Numbered from the stretch's first letter, positions 14,402 to 21,997 are shown. The stretch: DNA of 21,997 nt from SAT2750 sp964476375 (GCA_964476375.1 CAYYZW010000221.1:1-21997), one strand, 5' to 3'. Made by a program: numbers and translations. The notes: generated by a model not told the origin, from the sequence alone.

Positions 14402-15334
14402 TCAGAGGGAAAGAAAGCGGGTGGAAGAAAGTGTTGCCTCGAAGGTCCGCTCATCCACGCGGCGGCCTGGCCAGTCCGGCAGGATTCGCAGGCGGTTCAC
14501 CGCGTGGGCATCCGCCTTCTCCTTGTTCTCCAGCTGAAGCCGGACCTCGATCGGCATCTTTACCAGGTAAGGGGTGCGCTGCTGGATCTGTTCGACGGCC
14601 TGCCTGGCTCCTTTCGTGATCATTCCGCGTGCCTTGTGGGGTGCGACCAGCAGGGCCCTCTGCTCGGTCAGCCCCTTCTTCACAGACACTGTCACCAGCT
14701 CCTGCCCCAGCAGGTCACGACCTTCCTGGCAGACCGCCTCGTCCCCCTGGACAAAAATAACTGGTACATCATGATCGTGGCCGGCAATGATCGAGTAAAT
14801 CGCCAGCTCACCGGCAGGTTTTCCCTGGATCGAGAAGCGGCGGCGACCGGCACTACTCCAGGTATGAGCCAGGACCCCCTTCTCGGCTCCTTCCATGGGA
14901 TGAAATCCAATCAGCATCAGGCCGTCAAAAGACTCGTCGAGGCCCGCCAGCAGCGGCAGCTTGCCAGTGCCGAACCCGGGCCCACGGATCCAGCTCGCCC
15001 GTGAGTCCATCAACTCCGGTACGGTACATGTCCCACCAAAGCCATCATCACTGACCACTACCTCGGTCGCGCCGGCCTGGAAACAGCCCTCAATCGCCGC
15101 GTTCATATCCCGCGTCATCAGTTCCCGGTACTCCTGGAAACGCGGGTTCGACGGAGGAACATTGCGGGACCAGTACTCGACGATCCCGCTCCCCCCTTCT
15201 GAATCACAGACAATAAAAATCTTCAGCGACTTCTCACGATCTGCCGGCCGCGTCGCCGGGGCCGGGGAGATACTCATAAACAGCAGGGCCAGGGCAGCAG
15301 CACAGGCTGCCAGTACAAGTACGACACGTGTCAT
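14402..15334 (-). CDS. Exported M55 family (DppA-like) D-aminopeptidase homologue with altered metal site
   Basis: 310 residues of peptidase family M55, whose reference member is the zinc D-aminopeptidase DppA of Bacillus subtilis. Residues 4-24 form a hydrophobic signal or anchor, unlike cytosolic DppA; LAAC at 8-11 might even be a lipobox. Mapped on DppA, the metal ligands Asp8, Glu10, His104 and Glu133 correspond to Asp44, Glu46, His145 and Glu176, and His115 to His157. The ligand His60 (DSHG in DppA) is missing: the segment reads SDDGFGG near 95-101. The ATG at 15334 is favoured by AGGGAG six bases upstream (GTG 15337 is the alternative). It heads the five-gene operon and has a good promoter. 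A D-amino-acid amide, ester or other amide substrate is plausible. Confidence 0.85.
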   Translation of the reverse strand: MTRVVLVLAACAAALALLFMSISPAPATRPADREKSLKIFIVCDSEGGSGIVEYWSRNVPPSNPRFQEYRELMTRDMNAAIEGCFQAGATEVVVSDDGFGGTCTVPELMDSRASWIRGPGFGTGKLPLLAGLDESFDGLMLIGFHPMEGAEKGVLAHTWSSAGRRRFSIQGKPAGELAIYSIIAGHDHDVPVIFVQGDEAVCQEGRDLLGQELVTVSVKKGLTEQRALLVAPHKARGMITKGARQAVEQIQQRTPYLVKMPIEVRLQLENKEKADAHAVNRLRILPDWPGRRVDERTFEATLSSTRFLSL

Positions 15335-15390
15335 CACGTTCTCCCTTTGATCAAGCCTGTGGCAAGGCTGCTTTCAATGTCTGCGTCACA

Positions 15391-15419
15391 ATCATAGACG
15401 CCCCGGCAAGCCACCTCAA
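15391..15419 (-). promoter_or_regulatory. Candidate promoter of the M55-PhyH-VOC-SDR-PhyH operon
   Basis: On the minus strand TTGAGG (plus-strand 15414-15419) is followed after exactly 17 bases by TATGAT (15391-15396), five of six matches in the -10. RNA would start near 15384, about 50 bases before the ATG at 15334. No other promoter is evident in the operon, where gaps are only 10-23 bases. Confidence 0.5.
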
Positions 15420-15550
15420 CAAACCGGTCACCTCCAGAACCCACCAGGAAAGTCTCGGCAAGTGATTGAATTCGACGACGGAACGTGCGATTTTGTGTGC
15501 AGCTGGTTTGTTGACAGAACATACTCTTATCCCATGAGACCGTAAAAACC

Positions 15551-17119
15551 ATGAACAGAAAAACCTCTTCGATCCTTCTTTGCATCCTGCTGCTGGCACT
15601 GGCCAGTAGCCAGGTCGCTGCCCAGGACGCGATGACAGCAACCAGCTCGCAGCGCATCCACCCGGTCCTGATCCGTAACCCCCAGAACCGGCTACTGACA
15701 ATCCAGATCCAGTCCCCCGCGGCCGAGACGAGGCTCCAGAGCCTGACTTTTTCCCTCTCCGGAAGCGAGAATATCGAGTCGCTGCAGCTGCTCCTTGAAG
15801 GACAGGAGGAGCCCCCGCTGGGTGCAGCCCAGCCTGCGGCCGATCGCATCACCTTTCGCGGCACACAGCCTCTCAAGCAGGGTGCCAACACGCTCTGGCT
15901 CTCCTGCACGCTCAAGACCACGGCCAGCCTGCTCGAGAAAGTCGATGCCACGTGCACCTCCCTGGTCACCTCGGCCGGCGAGGTCACGGTCAGCGACACC
16001 ACCCCCGGCGTACAAAAGCGGATCGGCGTGGCACTCAGGCGTCACATGGATGACAACGTGCATACGTACCGGATCCCGGCCCTGACAACGACCCGCAAGG
16101 GAACCCTGCTGGCCGTCTACGACATGCGCAGGCGAATGGGACGTGACCTGCAGGAGGATATCGATATCGGGCTCAGCCGCAGTACCGACGGCGGACAGAC
16201 CTGGGCCCCGCCCCAGGTGATCATGGACATGGGCGAGTATGGTGGCCTGGGCCAGGAGCAGAACGGATGCAGCGACCCGGGAATCCTCGTGGACCCCAGC
16301 ACGGGCAGGATCTTCTGCGCGGCAGTCTGGATGTGGGGCAAGCCGGGCAAGCACCAGTGGAGCGACGATGGCTCGGAAGTAGGCTTCGAGATCGGCAAGT
16401 CCGCCCAGTTCCTGATGGTCGAATCGACCAGCGATGGCCGGCGCTGGTCCGCCCCGCGCAACATGACCCGGGAACTGAAACGTGAGGAGTGGGTCCTGTT
16501 TGCTCCCTCCCCCCAGGGCGGGATCGCCCTGCGTGACGGGACCCTGGTGATGCCCAGCCAGGGACGCAATGAAGAAGGGGCTCCCTTTTCCAATATCATG
16601 TACAGCACGAACCACGGACGCAGCTGGACCGTCAGTAATCCCGCTGTCATCGGCAGCAGCGAATGCCAGGCAGTCCAGCTGGACGACGGATCACTGATGC
16701 TCAACATGCGGACCGAGCGGGATATCGCCCGCCTGCGCAGCGTCTTTACGACCCGTGACCTGGGGCAGACATGGACCGCCCATCCGACCAACCTGAAGGC
16801 ATTGATCGAGCCCAACTGTAACGGCAGCCTGCTCCGCTTTGACTACCAGGAGAACGGAGAACAGAAGCACGTGTTGATCTTTGCCAACCCCCATTCCCAG
16901 CAGGCGCGCGACCATCACACGCTGAAAGTGAGTTTCGACGAGGGAATGACCTGGCCAGAGGAATACCACCTGCTGCTGGACGTGGGAGGCGGGGCAGGTT
17001 ATCCCAGCCTGACACGTATCGATGAGCAGCATGTCGGGCTGGTCTACGAGGGGAGCCAGTCGCACCTGGTCTTCGAGAAGTTCTCGCTTGGCGAGCTGCT
17101 ACGGCGCGAGATGAAATAG
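15551..17119 (+). CDS. Secreted exo-alpha-sialidase (GH33) with N-terminal BNR-associated domain
   Basis: 522 residues. Residues 1-24 are a cleavable signal (AAQ cut site), 30-150 a beta-sandwich like the BNR-associated N-terminal domain of bacterial neuraminidases, and 158-520 the six-bladed sialidase propeller. The family-defining YRIPAL is at 173-178 with Arg174 of the arginine triad. Asp-box motifs occur near 211-218, 293-299, 352-359, 401-408 and 461-468. Catalytic candidates are Asp203 or Asp205, Glu371 in SSECQAV, Arg387 in NMRTER and nucleophile Tyr484 in GAGYPSL. It would release terminal sialic acid from glycoproteins or glycolipids outside the cytoplasm. It is followed 6 bases later by a secreted hydrolase. 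The ribosome site is weak (GAGA). Confidence 0.92.
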   Translation: MNRKTSSILLCILLLALASSQVAAQDAMTATSSQRIHPVLIRNPQNRLLTIQIQSPAAETRLQSLTFSLSGSENIESLQLLLEGQEEPPLGAAQPAADRITFRGTQPLKQGANTLWLSCTLKTTASLLEKVDATCTSLVTSAGEVTVSDTTPGVQKRIGVALRRHMDDNVHTYRIPALTTTRKGTLLAVYDMRRRMGRDLQEDIDIGLSRSTDGGQTWAPPQVIMDMGEYGGLGQEQNGCSDPGILVDPSTGRIFCAAVWMWGKPGKHQWSDDGSEVGFEIGKSAQFLMVESTSDGRRWSAPRNMTRELKREEWVLFAPSPQGGIALRDGTLVMPSQGRNEEGAPFSNIMYSTNHGRSWTVSNPAVIGSSECQAVQLDDGSLMLNMRTERDIARLRSVFTTRDLGQTWTAHPTNLKALIEPNCNGSLLRFDYQENGEQKHVLIFANPHSQQARDHHTLKVSFDEGMTWPEEYHLLLDVGGGAGYPSLTRIDEQHVGLVYEGSQSHLVFEKFSLGELLRREMK

Positions 17120-17125
17120 AAACAA

Positions 17126-17986
17126 ATGCACCTCCCTCTTCCCACTCCCCGGGCGATCGCACTGCTGATTTTTTTCGCGCCCACTTTCCTGGCCGGGGCC
17201 GAGGAGCTTGAACTGCTGCAGTCGGACACCAGTGACCAGGGAGTCCACCTGCACACAGTCCGGTCCCGCTACCAGTCCGACACGACCCAGATTCGAGTGA
17301 TCCTGCCGGACAACGTCAAACAGGGCGAGCGACTGGCATCGATCTACGTGCTCCCGGTCGAGACCGGCCTGGAGACCGGCTATGGCGACGGGGTCGCGGA
17401 GATTCTCAAGAACGACCTGCATAACCGTTTTCGCATGGTCTACATCGCACCCGGTTTTTCCCAGCTCCCCTGGTATGCCGATCACCCCAGCGACGCGGGA
17501 ATCCAGCAGGAATCCTACCTGCTCAGGGGCGTGATCCCGTTCGTGGAAAAGTTCTACCCTGTTCGCCGCCAGTCCCGCCACCGGCACCTGGTCGGGTACA
17601 GCAAGTCGGGCTGGGGAGCCTTCACGCTGATCCTGCGGAACCCACACCAGTTTGGCAGGGCGGCAGCCTGGGACGCCCCGATGATGATGGACAAGCCAGG
17701 AAGTTACGGCAGCGGGCCTATTTTTGGCGGGGAAGAAAATTTCCGCCATTACCAGGTCACGCGGCTGGTCGAGCAGGCGGATCGTTCCTTCACCCGCCAG
17801 TCACGGCTCGTGCTGACCGGTTACTTCGGCAATTTTCGGCAGCACCACGTTGCCCTCCACGAGCTGATGAAAAAACAGGGAGTGCGGCACCAGTACCGGG
17901 ACGGGCCCCAGCGCAAGCATGACTGGCACAGCGGCTGGCTGGCCGAATCGCTTGAACTGCTGTTCCCGTCATCGCCGGCCGACTAG
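17126..17986 (+). CDS. Secreted alpha/beta-hydrolase, esterase-like
   Basis: 286 residues with a signal peptide at 1-24 (cut after LAGA). The fold is recognisable from the nucleophile elbow LVGYSKSGWGAF at 155-166: Ser159 is the likely nucleophile in a G-x-S-x-S-G variant of the usual G-x-S-x-G. His265 or His268 in KHDWHSGW is the likely catalytic His. The arrangement resembles the esterase D / putative-esterase group. It starts 6 bases after the sialidase stop, so it is almost certainly co-transcribed, and both proteins are exported. A role in removing O-acetyl or other ester groups from sialylated glycans fits the context but is inference. No clear ribosome site precedes ATG 17126, which suggests coupled translation. 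Confidence 0.8.
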   Translation: MHLPLPTPRAIALLIFFAPTFLAGAEELELLQSDTSDQGVHLHTVRSRYQSDTTQIRVILPDNVKQGERLASIYVLPVETGLETGYGDGVAEILKNDLHNRFRMVYIAPGFSQLPWYADHPSDAGIQQESYLLRGVIPFVEKFYPVRRQSRHRHLVGYSKSGWGAFTLILRNPHQFGRAAAWDAPMMMDKPGSYGSGPIFGGEENFRHYQVTRLVEQADRSFTRQSRLVLTGYFGNFRQHHVALHELMKKQGVRHQYRDGPQRKHDWHSGWLAESLELLFPSSPAD

Positions 17987-18021
17987 CGAACCCAGGCCCA
18001 TTCACTTCTGCTTGGCCGGCG
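17973..18021. other. Inverted repeat spanning the convergent gene ends
   Basis: CGCCGGCC (17973-17980) and GGCCGGCG (18014-18021) are perfect complements 33 bases apart, placed in the last codons of the esterase (+) and peroxidase (-) genes. The position suits a bidirectional transcription stop, but there is no T-run and the core is common in this GC-rich DNA. Confidence 0.3.
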
Positions 18022-19120
18022 GGTTCTCTTCCCTCGTGGTATCTGAAAGCACGGACATCGGATCACTCGTCCGTGACAGCGCCTCGAGGAAGGCGACCAG
18101 GTGATCAACGTCGGCATCCGAGAGACCCAGTGGATGGATGATGGGATCCAGTTTGGGATTCTTGACGCCACCACGATTATAAAACTGGACGACATCGCGA
18201 AGTGTCTTGAGACTGCCGTCATGCATGTAGGGTGCTGTCAGCGAGACGCCACGCAAGGTGGGTGTCTTGAACTTGCCGATATCCTCTTCCTGGCCACTGA
18301 CATCGAATCGACCGAGATCGGCCGGCTCCGTGCCCCAGCTGACGCCGGTATTGTGAAATGATTCATCGCTGAAGTTGTGTCCACGGTGACACCGCCAGCA
18401 TCGACCCCGACTCTCGTACAACCAGAGGCCCTGTCGCTCCGCATCGCTCAGTGCCGAGGCGTTGCTCGCGCGGAACTGGTCGACGGGGGAATCCCCCAGC
18501 AGCAGCGTGCGCTGGAAGCTGGCCAGTGCCCTGGCCAGGTTTTTTTCGTTAACAACTTTCACGCCCTCCTCGCCAAACACCTGCTGGAACCGCATGACAT
18601 ACTCGTCACTGCCCCGCAGCCGCTTGATCACGGCAGCGACAGTCGACCCCAGTTCCTTGCGGTTGGCGATCGGCTTGAGGGCCTGTTCTTCCAGGCTGCC
18701 GGCCCGGCCATCCCAGAAAAAATGGCTCCCATAGGCACGGTTCAGTAGCGAGGGTGCATTCCGCGGCCCCACCTGTCCTCGAATGCCAATCGCACCGGCA
18801 TCTGGAGAGGCGAACCCATGCCGTGGCTGGTGGCAGCTGGCACAGGCGACCGTGTTGTTTTCCGACAGTACCGGATCAAAAAACAGTGAGCGGCCAAGTG
18901 CCACGCGTTCCGCCGTCAATGGGCTGTCCTCCGGGATCGCCGGCCTGGCGGTCAGTCCAGCGGGCAGGTGGTCCAGCGAGAGCGGCGTCCGCAACGTGTC
19001 TTTCGGCAGCAGCGGCTGCTGCCGCGGGGGCTGGGCGTTCAGTCCGCGGAGTGGAACGCCAACCGACAGCAGCAGTCCCAGCAGGCAGAGGAGAAGGAGG
19101 CGTGAATACATGGATCCCAT
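18002..19120 (-). CDS. Di-haem cytochrome c peroxidase / MauG family protein
   Basis: 372 residues with an export signal at 1-29. Two haem-attachment motifs are present, CASCH at 93-97 and CWRCH at 241-245, the two-domain layout of bacterial cytochrome c peroxidases and MauG-like proteins. Other hallmarks are GRSLFFDPVLS near 76-86, NAPSLLNRAYGSHFFWDGR near 121-139, and KTPTLRGVSLTAPYMHDG at 285-302, whose Met299 is a likely distal ligand of the electron-transfer haem. It would reduce peroxide, or oxidise a partner, in the periplasm. The first ATG is 19120; the ATG at 19111, with GGGAT upstream, is an alternative. The gene follows the unknown helical protein on the same strand after 106 bases, so it may have its own promoter, which I could not identify. 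Confidence 0.93.
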   Translation of the reverse strand: MGSMYSRLLLLCLLGLLLSVGVPLRGLNAQPPRQQPLLPKDTLRTPLSLDHLPAGLTARPAIPEDSPLTAERVALGRSLFFDPVLSENNTVACASCHQPRHGFASPDAGAIGIRGQVGPRNAPSLLNRAYGSHFFWDGRAGSLEEQALKPIANRKELGSTVAAVIKRLRGSDEYVMRFQQVFGEEGVKVVNEKNLARALASFQRTLLLGDSPVDQFRASNASALSDAERQGLWLYESRGRCWRCHRGHNFSDESFHNTGVSWGTEPADLGRFDVSGQEEDIGKFKTPTLRGVSLTAPYMHDGSLKTLRDVVQFYNRGGVKNPKLDPIIHPLGLSDADVDHLVAFLEALSRTSDPMSVLSDTTREENPPAKQK

Positions 19121-19226
19121 CGTCGGTAAGAAAATCGTCCTGAAGAACGTTTATTCTACACGCAGTTGAATCAAGAATCCTTTTCCCGGGGAGAAGCCTG
19201 GCGTTGAGAGGTTATTCCCTTCTCTT

Positions 19227-19943
19227 TCACTTCAGCCCGGCCTGGATGATCTTCTGGACATCCACGTTATCGGGCAGGGCGGCCAGCACGACCGGTTTCC
19301 AGGTCTGGTAGGTGCGATCCTCCATCTGCTGCATCGCCTCGTTGATCTGCCGGATGGCATCCACCGCCACATCAGCGATTTTCCCGAATACCGTGACCAG
19401 GTGCCGGTAGGCCTGGTTTCCACGGACCGGCAGGTACCCCTGCCGCTTGATCCAGCCTGTGAGCATGTGGATATTCTCCACCGCATCCGGCACATCCAGG
19501 CAGGGCCTGGACGGTTCCCGCTTGTTCACATAAGCCGCTGCCTGGCGAGCCTGCCGGTGCACATCGATCTCCATCAGTTCCAGCACGACCTCCAGCGGTG
19601 AGAGGCGTTCAAACACGCGGTAGGCGGCCCACATGCGGCCCATCGACGAGGCCGACAGGTCATCGCCATTTCGGACCAGCGACGCGTCCCGGGCCAGCCG
19701 GCCAATCCGTTCGGCGCGGGAGCGATTCTGATGCTCAAACCGCGTCAGCCTCCGCAGGGCCGCAGCCAGTTGCTGGGCAACCTGGGCCTTGATGCGTGCC
19801 ACTGCCTGCTGACCCGAGGCGACCGCTGCCAGCAGGTCCGACTTGGCCACATCCAGCTTGTATTTCCCCAGCCGGGTAAGAAAGTCCAGCTGAAGCTCCA
19901 CCATCACCTTCCACTTCTCAAAGCGTACGGGTAATTCTGCCAT
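19227..19943 (-). CDS. Unrecognised helical cytoplasmic protein
   Basis: I do not recognise this family. From ATG 19943 it has 238 residues, no signal peptide and no membrane segment. Composition is Ala/Gln/Arg/Leu-rich and strongly helical: an amphipathic stretch near 15-80 (for example AVARIKAQVAQQLAAALRRL) could form a coiled coil, and 185-225 is a second helical block. Segments that could serve as search anchors are RFEKWKVMVELQLDFL near 7-22 and WIKRQGYLPVRGNQAYRHLV near 163-182. There is a single Cys. AGGCAG lies before ATG 19943; an ATG at 19958 is an alternative start. It lies between the propeller glycosidase-like gene (87 bases upstream) and the di-haem peroxidase gene, in the same direction. 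Reading-frame length, start site and codon use argue for a real gene. Confidence 0.72.
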   Translation of the reverse strand: MAELPVRFEKWKVMVELQLDFLTRLGKYKLDVAKSDLLAAVASGQQAVARIKAQVAQQLAAALRRLTRFEHQNRSRAERIGRLARDASLVRNGDDLSASSMGRMWAAYRVFERLSPLEVVLELMEIDVHRQARQAAAYVNKREPSRPCLDVPDAVENIHMLTGWIKRQGYLPVRGNQAYRHLVTVFGKIADVAVDAIRQINEAMQQMEDRTYQTWKPVVLAALPDNVDVQKIIQAGLK

Positions 19944-20029
19944 CTGCCTGTCCCCCATGGAGACTGCCCCTGCCTGGCCAGGATCACCAACCGCGGGGAA
20001 GAGGAGAGGATTAACAGAGCCAGCAGAAG

Positions 20030-21577
20030 TTACTCGGTAAAGAACCGCAGCGAGTAAAGATCGGCGGCATGCAGCGTGAACTTCAAACGAACAGGCCGAC
20101 CGGCCAGCGCGGCGATATCGTTTCTCTTGTTCCAGTGGACAAGATGGCTGATCTGGTCCCCGTAAAACTCCATGCTCTGCTCGTAGCCCTCGATCGGCTG
20201 GCTGGTCCGGGCATCCAGGATCGTCACCCGGATACTCCCGGCAGCACTGGTGGCGGCATTGATCTGAAGGCGGTTCCCCTTGAAAACCAGCGGCCGCGTG
20301 AGTGCCTCCCCACCCGGGTAAGCCCCGGCATGGAGCGAGACAAACCCGTCCGTCCGCAGCGTGGCCCGCCGCAGGTGCGTGGTCGGCTGGTGATCATGCT
20401 GCTGGATATAGATCGAGAGTTCATCCTCTGCCGTCTGCAGCATGCCCCAGGCAGTCATCTGGCCATGCTTTGCCCAGTTCCGCACGTCGCGGCCCGGCGG
20501 AACGAATGGTTCTTCCAGCAGGGAGAAGTGAATCCCGTCACGACTGTACATCAGCGCACTCTCGCTGATCCCAAATGACATACCATGAAAGGGGCGACGG
20601 GGGACCGTCCGCAGGGGAGTGCCGATCAGCAGCTGAGGAGCACGCGGGTAAGGCCTGATCATGCTGGTGTAGAGTTCGTGTTTCCAGCGTCGCCGTGGCT
20701 CGCCAAACTGGATCGGCTCGATGTTCCCCCAGTGAATAAAATCCTTCGAGGTGGCCCTCATCACGCTCCGCTGGATCCCGGTGACTTTTTTCCCATCGCG
20801 ATCCAGGCAGGGCAGGTAGGCCCGGAAATAAAATGCATAGTGCTGCTGCGCCGGATCCCAGAAGGCAATGTTAAAGGAGTCCAGGATCGCCCGCTCCTTG
20901 CCGGGGTTATTCCCCCAGCGGATGGCGCCGTAATGGTCAAAGGCCTCCTCCTCCCCGCTGAGGATCGGTTCCTCGCTGAGCTTCTTCCAGTCCAGTCCGT
21001 CCGGCGAGGCATAGACATAGGCCGCTCCATTACCGGCAACGGCCTTGTAACGCTGCCCGGCCGGTACCCCGGGACGCCGGTCGATAAAGGGGGCAAAATT
21101 GTGCGATCCCATCTTCTGCTTGATATTCAGCAGGATGTTGTTCTGGCGGGACCCGGCAAACTCGATGCGGTCCAGCAGCGGGCGGTTCCACTGGATCCCG
21201 TCACGGCTTTCCGAGTAACCGGTAAACTGCTGCCCGTCATCCGCCGGCTCCAGTCGCAGGCCATAGTAGGAGGCATAGTACATGCGAAACAGGTCGCCAT
21301 CCCGGATCATGGCCGCGTACCCCGAGAGCCGGATACCGAGTTTCTCGTTCCCTTCCCAGGGGGCATCAAACTCGAACACCTTCTCCGCCAGTTGTGGCCG
21401 GTGCATGCGAAAGGAGAGTTGTCCCTCCAGGGCATCAAAGAGAAAGTCATCCAGCATCAGCTCACGGTGGGACCCAATCTCGTACGCTGCTTTCTCCTGC
21501 TGTCCGGCAACCGGCATGGTCGTCAGCACCATCAGCAGGCTGGCAATCGGTACGATCGTCGCTCGGTCGATACTCAT
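20030..21577 (-). CDS. Exported five-bladed beta-propeller, glycoside-hydrolase-like protein
   Basis: 515 residues with a signal at 1-26 (cut near VAGQ). The body has repeated short motifs typical of the GH32/43/62/68-like propeller group: MYYASYYG, GYSESRDGIQWNRP, YVYASPDGLDWKKL, YAFYFRAYL, MRATSKDFIHW and MYSRDGIHF. These place one beta-blade each. A C-terminal beta-sandwich (about 420-515) follows. Candidate acidic catalytic residues are Asp in LMLDDFLF near 41-45 and Glu in RRWKHELYTSMI, but assignment is uncertain. Its TGA-overlapping ATG (ATGA with the symporter stop, 21574-21577) shows translational coupling, so substrate uptake and glycan handling are linked. The frame extends upstream to 21616 inside the symporter gene, but 21577 is the start just before the signal peptide. 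The specific sugar is not readable. Confidence 0.8.
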   Translation of the reverse strand: MSIDRATIVPIASLLMVLTTMPVAGQQEKAAYEIGSHRELMLDDFLFDALEGQLSFRMHRPQLAEKVFEFDAPWEGNEKLGIRLSGYAAMIRDGDLFRMYYASYYGLRLEPADDGQQFTGYSESRDGIQWNRPLLDRIEFAGSRQNNILLNIKQKMGSHNFAPFIDRRPGVPAGQRYKAVAGNGAAYVYASPDGLDWKKLSEEPILSGEEEAFDHYGAIRWGNNPGKERAILDSFNIAFWDPAQQHYAFYFRAYLPCLDRDGKKVTGIQRSVMRATSKDFIHWGNIEPIQFGEPRRRWKHELYTSMIRPYPRAPQLLIGTPLRTVPRRPFHGMSFGISESALMYSRDGIHFSLLEEPFVPPGRDVRNWAKHGQMTAWGMLQTAEDELSIYIQQHDHQPTTHLRRATLRTDGFVSLHAGAYPGGEALTRPLVFKGNRLQINAATSAAGSIRVTILDARTSQPIEGYEQSMEFYGDQISHLVHWNKRNDIAALAGRPVRLKFTLHAADLYSLRFFTE

Positions 21578-21997
21578 GATGGAACCCGGTCTTCCCTGGG
21601 GCCAAGAAAGGCACATAGCAGGTAGACTCCCAGGCCCACCAGCAGGCCCACGTAAACCTCGTGCAGCTCGACATGCCCTGTCTTTCGAGCAATGAACCAG
21701 CCTACCACAGTAACCAGGCCAGTGATGGCACTGGCCAGCGCCGCTGTCGCGGAGATGCGTTGGAGGAACAGACCGACAACCAGTGCCGGCAGGAAACAGG
21801 CGCCGTAAACGGAACCAGAGAGCGATGTCAGGGACATGATATCGCTGGCAAACGGGCTGACCGCCACCAGCGCACTGGCCACCGAGATCACCACCACCCA
21901 GGCCCGTGTCCAGCGGACACCGCGGGGATCCTCGTCAGGCCGATGCGGCGCAAGTAGGTCGTGATCCATCGCCGAGGCAGCGACCAGCAGGACCGAG
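21574..21997 (-). CDS. Sodium/solute symporter (SSS family), C-terminal part
   Basis: The frame enters from the right edge and encodes the last 140 residues of a multi-pass protein; the N-terminus is outside the window. The first residues, SVLLVAASAMDHDLL, match the SSS-family segment that normally reads (A/S)xLLVASSAxSxDL in the middle of the fold. Then four hydrophobic helices follow: near residues 40-55, 68-85, 90-108 and 118-136. The end RVPS-stop overlaps the next start (ATGA). SSS proteins use the Na+ gradient to import sugars, sialic acids, amino acids or similar. With a sialidase 4.5 kb away and a propeller glycosidase coupled to it, a sugar or sialic acid is a reasonable guess, but specificity residues are not in view. 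Confidence 0.85.
   Translation of the reverse strand, partial: SVLLVAASAMDHDLLAPHRPDEDPRGVRWTRAWVVVISVASALVAVSPFASDIMSLTSLSGSVYGACFLPALVVGLFLQRISATAALASAITGLVTVVGWFIARKTGHVELHEVYVGLLVGLGVYLLCAFLGPREDRVPS

Noticed and set aside
15511..15516. A perfect TTGACA just upstream of the sialidase as its -35 box
   Set aside because: No acceptable -10 lies 15-19 bases downstream; it may be chance.
19973..19982. Palindrome CCTGGCCAGG between the propeller and unknown genes
   Set aside because: Too short to form a meaningful hairpin and not placed at a promoter that I can recognise.
1..21997. CRISPR arrays, tRNA genes, insertion sequences, toxin-antitoxin or phage-defence genes
   Set aside because: None was found; the only tandem repeats are the coding 24-bp units in the lipoprotein and carrier protein genes.

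Overview
The window almost certainly comes from a planctomycete (phylum Planctomycetota). The basis is family content: a DUF1549 (PSCyt2-type) protein at the left edge, a Tat-exported DUF1501 protein, a remnant of a planctomycete-type haem-binding protein, a MauG-like di-haem peroxidase, Gfo/Idh/MocA and PhyH enzymes, and a secreted sialidase. Coding density is high, GC content is moderate to high, and TGA serves as an ordinary stop codon in several genes. No tRNA, rRNA, CRISPR array, transposase or integrase was seen.

Layout. 1-709 (-): N-terminal part of an exported DUF1549 protein. 1382-3385 (-): MsbA-like ABC exporter. 3698-4021 (+): small Gln/Met-rich lipoprotein. 4032-7178 (-): a compact type II fatty-acid/polyketide-like operon, transcribed as dehydratase B, long acyl carrier protein, dehydratase A, ketoacyl synthase. 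7352-7675 (-): thioredoxin with its own promoter and a good intrinsic terminator. 7773-8759 (+): AcuI/YhdH-type reductase. 8902-10194 (+): a DUF1501 gene broken by one in-frame TGA, followed by about 40 codons that look like the C-terminus of a lost haem-binding protein. 10341-11342 (+): Gfo/Idh/MocA oxidoreductase. 11351-15334 (-): a tightly packed five-gene operon in the order M55 peptidase, PhyH dioxygenase, VOC protein, SDR dehydrogenase, PhyH dioxygenase. 15551-17986 (+): secreted sialidase and secreted alpha/beta-hydrolase, 6 bases apart. 18002-21997 (-): sodium/solute symporter (partial), glycosidase-like propeller protein, unknown helical protein, di-haem peroxidase.

How they may work together. 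The right half reads as a glycan/organic-matter scavenging neighbourhood: sialidase, esterase, propeller glycosidase and SSS symporter on the outside, with redox enzymes inside. The M55-PhyH-VOC-SDR-PhyH operon looks like an oxidative small-molecule pathway whose substrate cannot be read from sequence. The left half holds envelope or lipid functions (exporter, acyl-chain synthesis).

Most worth a second look: the interrupted DUF1501 gene with a stem-loop 8 bases past the stop; the haem-protein relic overlapping the next start codon; the two dehydratases that carry complementary halves of the usual HFPG active-site motif; and the PhyH/VOC/SDR/M55 operon. Four sigma-70-like promoters and one terminator were read directly from sequence.
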